64,000 nt of DNA. Origin: Flavobacterium seoulense. Its GTDB lineage: Bacteria; Bacteroidota; Bacteroidia; Flavobacteriales; Flavobacteriaceae. The stretch spans positions 81,573-145,572 of the forward strand of contig NZ_JNCA01000021.1 of the NCBI RefSeq assembly GCF_000695795.1. Direction: 5' to 3'. Position 1 is the stretch's first letter, and each line of letters opens with the position of its first letter. Of this stretch, positions 59,173 to 64,000 are shown in pieces. The notes beneath the pieces are model-generated. The model made no database searches and was not told the DNA's origin. It worked only from the letters and a program-made list of their open reading frames with translations. The translations under genes were made by a program, and so were the position numbers.

Positions 59173-60663
59173 TTGTTAGAAGCTGTTAAGATATCAAAAG
59201 AATTCCCTGGCGTTAAAGTGCTTAATGAGGTAAATTTTAAATTTTACCCAGGAAAAGTCAATGCCATACTAGGAGAAAATGGTGCGGGTAAATCGACTTT
59301 GTTAAAAATTCTAACAGGCGCCTATACCCAATACGATGGTGAAATAAAACTAAATGGAAAAACCGTTTCGTTTTCGAATATTAAAGAAGCTCAAAATGCC
59401 GGAATTGCAATAATTCATCAGGAATTAAACCTAATTCCTGAGCTTAGCGTAACCGAAAATTTATTTTTAGGCCGAGAAATGCTAACTCCATTAGGACTTT
59501 TGGATACTAAAAAAATGGAAGCAGAAGCCCAACAAATTTTTGAAAAAATTCAACTGCATGTTAATCCTAAAACCTTAGTTCAAAAATTAAAAGTGGGCGA
59601 ACAGCAATTAGTCGAAATTGCTAAAGCCTTATTATCGAATGCAGATATTATTTTAATGGACGAACCTACATCGGCACTAAGCGACAAGGAAATTGAAAAT
59701 TTACACCGCATCATTGAACAATTAAAAGTTGAAGGAAAAACAATTGTGTACATCTCTCATAAAATGGACGAATTATTTCGAATTGCCGAAAACTACACCG
59801 TTTTAAGAGATGGAAATACCATTGATGCCGGAGAAATGAAAGCCACTACAGAGCAGGATTTGATTCGAAAAATGGTAGGCCGTGAAGTACTTATTGAGAA
59901 AAAAAATTCTGAAAGTCAATTTGACACAAGTATTTTAAAAGTTAACAACTTAAACCTTAGCAACCCAAATAATAAAACCCGAAAATTACTTCAGGATATT
60001 TCTTTCGAATTAAAAAAAGGCGAAATTCTTGGAATTTTTGGTTTAATGGGTGCTGGAAGAACAGAACTTTTAGAAACTATATTTGGGATGCATCCTAATA
60101 ATAGTCAGTATGCTATCGAAGTTAATGGAACCAATACTTTCCATAAAAAACCAAAAGATGCTATTGAAAACGGATTAGCTTTTGTAACCGAAGACCGCAA
60201 AACCGAAGGACTCGTTTTAGGTATGGATATTTCGGCTAATATTAGTTTAACCGGTCTTAAATCTGTTGGCCTTTTAAACAATACAAAAGACAAGGCAGCA
60301 TCTCAAAATTATATCGAAAAATTACGAATCAAAACTCCATCTGAAACTCAATTATGCCAAAACCTGAGTGGAGGAAACCAACAAAAAGTGGTTTTAGCAA
60401 AATGGCTCACAACCAATCCACAAATTTTAATGATGGATGAGCCAACCCGCGGAATCGATATTAATGCTAAAAACGAAATCTATAATCTAATAAAAGAACT
60501 CGCAGCCAACCAAATGAGTATTCTATTAGTTTCTTCTGAAATCCCCGAAATACTAGCACTTTCGGATCGGATTTTAGTTATGGCCGAAGGTAAAATTAAA
60601 GCATCCTATTTAGCCTCAGAAGCCAACGAAGATAAATTATTAAAATCAGCCTTACCTGAATAA
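59173..60663 (+). CDS. Rbs-type sugar ABC transporter, double ATPase (TTG start)
   Basis: 496 residues with two ABC domains. The first has Walker A GENGAGKST (about 35-43), degenerate signature LKVGEQQLVEIA and Walker B IILMDEPTSAL. The second has GLMGAGRTELL in place of a canonical Walker A, signature NLSGGNQQKVVLA and Walker B ILMMDEPTRGID. This asymmetry is normal for RbsA/MglA. The only in-frame start close to the family N-terminus (LEAVKISKEFPGVKVL) is the TTG at 59173, one base after the preceding stop. It powers the permease encoded next. Confidence 0.95.
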   Translation: MLEAVKISKEFPGVKVLNEVNFKFYPGKVNAILGENGAGKSTLLKILTGAYTQYDGEIKLNGKTVSFSNIKEAQNAGIAIIHQELNLIPELSVTENLFLGREMLTPLGLLDTKKMEAEAQQIFEKIQLHVNPKTLVQKLKVGEQQLVEIAKALLSNADIILMDEPTSALSDKEIENLHRIIEQLKVEGKTIVYISHKMDELFRIAENYTVLRDGNTIDAGEMKATTEQDLIRKMVGREVLIEKKNSESQFDTSILKVNNLNLSNPNNKTRKLLQDISFELKKGEILGIFGLMGAGRTELLETIFGMHPNNSQYAIEVNGTNTFHKKPKDAIENGLAFVTEDRKTEGLVLGMDISANISLTGLKSVGLLNNTKDKAASQNYIEKLRIKTPSETQLCQNLSGGNQQKVVLAKWLTTNPQILMMDEPTRGIDINAKNEIYNLIKELAANQMSILLVSSEIPEILALSDRILVMAEGKIKASYLASEANEDKLLKSALPE

Positions 60664-60665
60664 TT

Positions 60666-61640
60666 ATGAACATATCATTGAACCACCCTCTTATTAAAAA
60701 ATCGCAATCCTTAATTGCACTGTTTATTCTATGTCTTTTTATCAGTCTATTGTCAGATAAATTCATGACCAGCACTAATCTCTGGAATGTATTAAGACAA
60801 ATTTCTGTCAATGTTTGTATCTCTGTTGGGATGACTTTAGTGGTTTTAATGGCAGGAATTGATCTTTCTGTAGGTTCTATTTTAGGACTTACCGCCGCTA
60901 TTTGTGCCGGATTATTAAAAAACGGACTCGTTTTTGAATCCATGAACCTATTTGTTGGCTTTACCGTCTTGGGCGCAATTTTAGCTGCTATGCTCATTGG
61001 TATGGCATTAGGATTATTCAACGGTTGGGTCATTACTAAGTTTGCCATTCCGCCTTTTGTGGCAACACTAGCCATGTTAACTATTGCCCGTGGATTGACG
61101 ATGCTATATACCGAAGGAATTCCTATTTCTAATTTAGGTCCTGAATTTGAGTTTATTGGTTCAGGCTGGATTTTAGGCATTCCTGTTCCTGTTTGGATTT
61201 CGTTAATTATGGTTTTAATCGTTGTTTTTCTAACCAATAAAACCACTTTTGGACGCTTCATTTATGCTATTGGTGGCAACGAAAGAGCCGCTTTTTTATC
61301 AGGAATCAGCATTAATAAAATCAAATTAACCGTTTACGGAATTGCCGGAATGATGGCTGCTGTAGGTGGTGTTTTAGTAACTTCGAGACTCAACTCAGCA
61401 CAACCAAATGCGGGAATGAGTTACGAATTAGACTCCATTGCCGCTGTGGTTATTGGAGGAACTTCATTATCTGGTGGTGTGGGAACTGTTACTGGTACTG
61501 TAATTGGCGCGGTAATTATTGGGGTTTTAAATAATGGATTAGTTTTACTCGATGTATCTCCCTTTTGGCAACAGGTGGTAAAAGGTATCGTTATTTTATT
61601 AGCTGTTATTATTGATAAAATGAATCAGAAGAATAAATAA
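60666..61640 (+). CDS. Rbs-type sugar ABC transporter permease
   Basis: 324 residues with about ten helices. The family blocks are GMTLVVLMAGIDLSVGS, GWVITKFAIPPFVATLAML, YAIGGNERAAFLSGI (EAA-like coupling loop) and VVIGGTSLSGGVGTV. It forms the channel of the importer with the preceding ATPase and binding protein. It starts 2 bp after the ATPase stop. Confidence 0.95.
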   Translation: MNISLNHPLIKKSQSLIALFILCLFISLLSDKFMTSTNLWNVLRQISVNVCISVGMTLVVLMAGIDLSVGSILGLTAAICAGLLKNGLVFESMNLFVGFTVLGAILAAMLIGMALGLFNGWVITKFAIPPFVATLAMLTIARGLTMLYTEGIPISNLGPEFEFIGSGWILGIPVPVWISLIMVLIVVFLTNKTTFGRFIYAIGGNERAAFLSGISINKIKLTVYGIAGMMAAVGGVLVTSRLNSAQPNAGMSYELDSIAAVVIGGTSLSGGVGTVTGTVIGAVIIGVLNNGLVLLDVSPFWQQVVKGIVILLAVIIDKMNQKNK

Positions 61641-61740
61641 GTTTTTTTTACCATTAAGGGATTTAAGATAATTAAATACTTTTTTAATTGTCCTTAGCTT
61701 TCGCAGTCGAGTGTCAAATGTTTGAAGAATCCGTAAAAAG

Positions 61741-61863
61741 AAAAGCTGTTTGATCCGCCGCGGCGGAGAGTTCTTTTCTTTTAAGATTCGAAAACTAATT
61801 TGACCGACGAGGAAGCGTAAGACTTGATTTTTTTGTTTCTTTTTTGATCAAGCAAAAAAGAAA
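61741..61863. repeat. GC-palindrome and A/T hairpin, repeat-like intergenic block
   Basis: TCCGCCGCGGCGGA (61754-61767) is a perfect 14-bp palindrome of pure GC core in an AT-rich genome. It is followed by GACCGACGAGGAAGCGTAAG and a hairpin TTTCTTTTTTG (61836-61846) / CAAAAAAGAAA (61853-61863) just before the kinase gene. The composition differs from the neighbours. It looks like a dispersed intergenic repeat; no coding frame is evident. An ACCATTAAG word like that at 42413 lies at 61650. Confidence 0.6.
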
Positions 61864-61893
61864 ATGATTAAACCTAATTTTTTAATTTTATTA

Positions 61894-63393
61894 ATGAAAC
61901 AATATATTCTTGCTATTGACCAAGGTACCAGCAGTACCAAAACCATATTTTTTGACGAATTAGGTCAGGCTGCGGCTAAAGGCAGTGTGGATCTAAAAAC
62001 GAATTATTTTGATAATGGTTTTGTAGAACAAAATCCAGAAGATATTTATCAAAATGTTCTCGATTCTGTAAATGAATGTCTGAAAGATTTTACCCAAAAA
62101 GGTCTGGCTATTTCAAACATTGTTTCCTGCGGAATTAGTAATCAAAGAGAAACATTCATTCTTTGGGACAAAAATGGAAAAGCCTTAGCTCCGGCGGTAG
62201 TTTGGGCTTGTAAGCGTTCTATTGGAGTTTGTAATGATTTGATTGCCGAAGGGCAAAATGATTTAATCAAAGAAAAAACAGGTTTATTATTAGACCCTTA
62301 TTTTTCAGGAACTAAATTACTTTGGCTGGTACAAAATGATACTGAATTAAAGAAGAAAATAGAAAACGGAGAAGTTTATTTTGGAACAGTGGATTGTTGG
62401 CTTTTGTATAAATTAACTAACGGAACGCATTTCAAAACCGACTATACCAATGCTTCCCGAACTTTACTTTTCAATATTCATACCTTACAATGGGACGCTG
62501 AAATTCTTGAAAAATGGGGATTATCTAATTTGAATTTACCTCAACCCTGCCCTTCTTCACATGATTTTGGAATAGTGAATTGGGGTGAAATTTCAAATCT
62601 AAACGAAAGCTTTTCGATTCCAATGACATCGATGATTGGCGATTCGCATGCAGCTACTTTTGGCGAAGGATGTTTCGAAAAAGGTACTGCCAAAGTTACT
62701 CTGGGAACGGGAAGTTCAATCATGATGAATATTGGTAATGAAACTGTTTTATCTAATTCCGGAATGCTGACCACCATTTGCTGGAGTACCGAAGACCGAG
62801 TAGATTATGCACTAGAAGGTGCTATTGTTTCCTGTGGTTCCACTATCGAATGGTTGAAAAACGAATTGCAATTGTTCTCCTCTCCTGCCGAAACTGAAGC
62901 TATGGCAAAATCTATCCCAGACAATGCGGGCGTTTATCTGATTCCTGCTTTCAGCGGACTGGGAGCGCCACACTGGCAAATGAGCAGAAAAGCATCTATT
63001 GAGGGAATGACTTTTGGCACGACTAAAAATCATATTGTAAGAGCAGCTCTGGAAAGTATTCCGTACCAAATAAAAGACGTTGTGGAAGCTATGAAAAAAG
63101 ACATGCAAGCCGCATTAAAATCTATTTCGGTAAACGGAGGTATGACTCAAAACCAATTTGTGATTCACTTTCTGGCTGATTTATTAGGTATTCCTTTAAA
63201 CAAACAAAGAAATCCAGACGTTTCCGCTTTAGGAGCCGCTTATTTATCAGGACTTAAAAGTGGTGTTTACAGCAGCATTGAACAACTTTCGGAAATTAAT
63301 AAAAATCAAACCGAACAGGTTTTTGCCAATTTAAATAATGATTTACCAAACAATGGTTATTTAGGATGGAAAGAAAAAATAAGTCGGAAATAA
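61894..63393 (+). CDS. FGGY-family carbohydrate kinase (glycerol-kinase-like branch)
   Basis: 499 residues from the ATG at 61894 (MKQYILAIDQGTSSTKTIFF). An ATG at 61864 would overlap the hairpin repeat and adds 10 atypical residues. FGGY motifs: phosphate-1 DQGTSST, catalytic-base region MIGDSHAATFGEG and adenosine-site GLGAPHW. Polyol contacts of E. coli GlpK appear kept: Arg-Glu in GISNQRETFILW, Trp in VVWACKRS, Tyr in DPYFSGTK and Asp in IGDSH. So the substrate probably presents a glycerol-like end. Context points to a ketose made by the isomerase upstream; glycerol itself is an alternative. Confidence 0.88.
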   Translation: MKQYILAIDQGTSSTKTIFFDELGQAAAKGSVDLKTNYFDNGFVEQNPEDIYQNVLDSVNECLKDFTQKGLAISNIVSCGISNQRETFILWDKNGKALAPAVVWACKRSIGVCNDLIAEGQNDLIKEKTGLLLDPYFSGTKLLWLVQNDTELKKKIENGEVYFGTVDCWLLYKLTNGTHFKTDYTNASRTLLFNIHTLQWDAEILEKWGLSNLNLPQPCPSSHDFGIVNWGEISNLNESFSIPMTSMIGDSHAATFGEGCFEKGTAKVTLGTGSSIMMNIGNETVLSNSGMLTTICWSTEDRVDYALEGAIVSCGSTIEWLKNELQLFSSPAETEAMAKSIPDNAGVYLIPAFSGLGAPHWQMSRKASIEGMTFGTTKNHIVRAALESIPYQIKDVVEAMKKDMQAALKSISVNGGMTQNQFVIHFLADLLGIPLNKQRNPDVSALGAAYLSGLKSGVYSSIEQLSEINKNQTEQVFANLNNDLPNNGYLGWKEKISRK

Positions 63394-63409
63394 TAAAAAT
63401 GAATCAAAA

Positions 63410-63898
63410 ATGGAAATAGAATTTTTAAAAAATTTCTCCCAAAATAATATTATCAATAACAAGTCTTCAATCATTGGAATTTCTTTGAGCCAAATTGAAG
63501 AACTTGAAAAAGTGTATAATAACGGTAAATTATTTCCAAAAGTACTTAGAGAATTATTATTCTTAGCAGGCGATTCTTATTATGCTTTAAAGCGAATTTG
63601 GTACAAAAACCAACAAGAAATTCAAACTCTATCTAGAGAATGGCTCCAAGAATACAACATAACAATTGAAAAACCTTTTTTTGTAATTGCCGCTTATGGT
63701 GTAGGCGAATCTTTTTCTTTTGTTTATTTAGATGAATCCGAAAATCCTATTGTGCACCAGACTTTTCTACCTAGCAACAATAAAATGATTATTAAAAATC
63801 TTGACAAAACTCTAACTGATTATATTAATTTAGGTATTACTTTCATCAAAGACATGCGGTTACTTACTGATAACGAAACACATATATTATCTCATTAA
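63410..63898 (+). CDS. SMI1/KNR4 (SUKH)-like protein
   Basis: 162 residues, soluble. ISLSQIEELEKVYNNGKLFPKVLRELLFLAG is the typical SUKH opening, in which a helix and LPxxxREFLxxxG-like loop start the fold; the later segment PFFVIAAYGVGESFSFVYLD also fits (described as positions about 85-105). Many such proteins are immunity proteins against polymorphic toxins, but no toxin gene is visible in the window. It lies 16 bp after the kinase and may be transcribed with it by chance of position. The last ~100 bp of the window show nothing further. Confidence 0.7.
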   Translation: MEIEFLKNFSQNNIINNKSSIIGISLSQIEELEKVYNNGKLFPKVLRELLFLAGDSYYALKRIWYKNQQEIQTLSREWLQEYNITIEKPFFVIAAYGVGESFSFVYLDESENPIVHQTFLPSNNKMIIKNLDKTLTDYINLGITFIKDMRLLTDNETHILSH

Positions 63899-64000
63899 TA
63901 AAATACACTGTCATTCAGTTCACTTTGAATACTTATTAAATAAATACTTAAGATTTCAATTAAGAAACATTTTTTCCTGAGAAAAGAATGCATTATATAT

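Noticed and set aside
60596..61261. Minus-strand ORF of 221 codons
   Set aside because: It is antisense to the well-supported ABC permease; its length reflects low stop frequency opposite a hydrophobic coding sequence, with no recognisable motif.
62812..63108. Minus-strand ORF of 98 codons inside the FGGY kinase
   Set aside because: It is antisense to kinase motifs and lacks any promoter or family pattern.
53621..63393. L-fucose catabolism operon
   Set aside because: The isomerase is the shorter COG2407 type, and no fuculokinase/fuculose-1-phosphate aldolase pair is present; a transketolase pair replaces the aldolase.
53621..63393. Sulfoquinovose transketolase pathway
   Set aside because: A kinase and Rbs-type importer are present and no sulfo-sugar-specific gene (sulfoquinovosidase, sulfolactaldehyde enzyme, sulfonate exporter) is seen; not excluded but less likely.

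Overview
The window reads as chromosomal DNA of a member of the Bacteroidota, most likely Flavobacteriaceae and close to Flavobacterium. The evidence is low GC (about one third, by eye), upstream regions carrying the Bacteroidota -7 element TAnnTTTG instead of an E. coli TATAAT, little visible Shine-Dalgarno sequence, and family-specific gene types: fused ccoNO, fused ResB/CcsA, DUF2520, DUF4494, DUF349, a TonB-dependent receptor with a DUF4374 lipoprotein, and a bacteroidete UbiA/Maf/MscS cluster. No rRNA, tRNA, CRISPR array or intact insertion sequence was seen.

Layout. 1-3.3 kb: end of an AraC regulator, an NAD(P)-binding oxidoreductase, a Bcr/CflA exporter and a small conserved protein. 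3.6-6.9 kb: a giant cytochrome c maturation protein (ResB+CcsA). 7.0-10.5 kb: a run of housekeeping genes (DUF2520, KdsC-like phosphatase, UbiA prenyltransferase, Maf, MscS-like). 10.5-14.6 kb: envelope proteins, including two paralogous secreted Tyr/His-rich proteins behind sigma-54-like -24/-12 elements. 14.7-21.8 kb: lpxD, a TetR-controlled membrane-protein operon, an acyl-CoA carboxylase beta subunit, an SBF-type transporter, DUF4494 and a 2H phosphoesterase. 22.0-26.7 kb: a TetR-TolC-EmrA-EmrB efflux operon with a tandem palindromic operator. 26.8-34.7 kb: yaaA, nhaA, alkB, a DUF349 protein, hemN, a VOC protein and an alpha/beta hydrolase. 34.8-39.6 kb: an iron/siderophore-type uptake pair (TonB receptor and DUF4374 lipoprotein) divergent from an AraC regulator. 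39.7-49.5 kb: the complete high-affinity cbb3 oxidase locus (ccoI, ccoS, ccoNO, ccoQ, ccoP, ccoG, ccoH, a SafE-like protein) with a divergent Crp/Fnr regulator. 49.7-53.3 kb: a NarL-type two-component system, a small repeat protein, and a gene interrupted by an in-frame stop next to a palindromic repeat. 53.6-63.4 kb: a sugar operon with DeoR regulator, FucI-like isomerase, two-subunit transketolase, Rbs-type ABC importer with DUF2291, and an FGGY kinase. The window ends with a SUKH-like gene.

How the parts fit. The best-supported regulatory result is a shared 14-bp palindrome, ATGAYAWWTRTCAT. It lies upstream of hemN, of the ccoS-ccoNO operon and of ccoI, each time centred exactly 29.5 bp upstream of the first base of the -7 element. 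It lies 13 bp closer to the -7 element of the Crp/Fnr gene itself. This suggests a local low-oxygen regulon activated by the divergent Fnr-like protein, which may repress its own gene. CcsBA would attach haem to the CcoO and CcoP cytochromes, and HemN would make haem under low oxygen.

The 53.6-63.4 kb operon encodes import, isomerisation, phosphorylation and cleavage by a dedicated transketolase. That gene set resembles the described D-apiose/apulose-4-phosphate transketolase route, but the substrate cannot be read from the sequence. Intergenic gaps contain several families of short purine-rich repeats. One of them supplies the last codons of ccoI.
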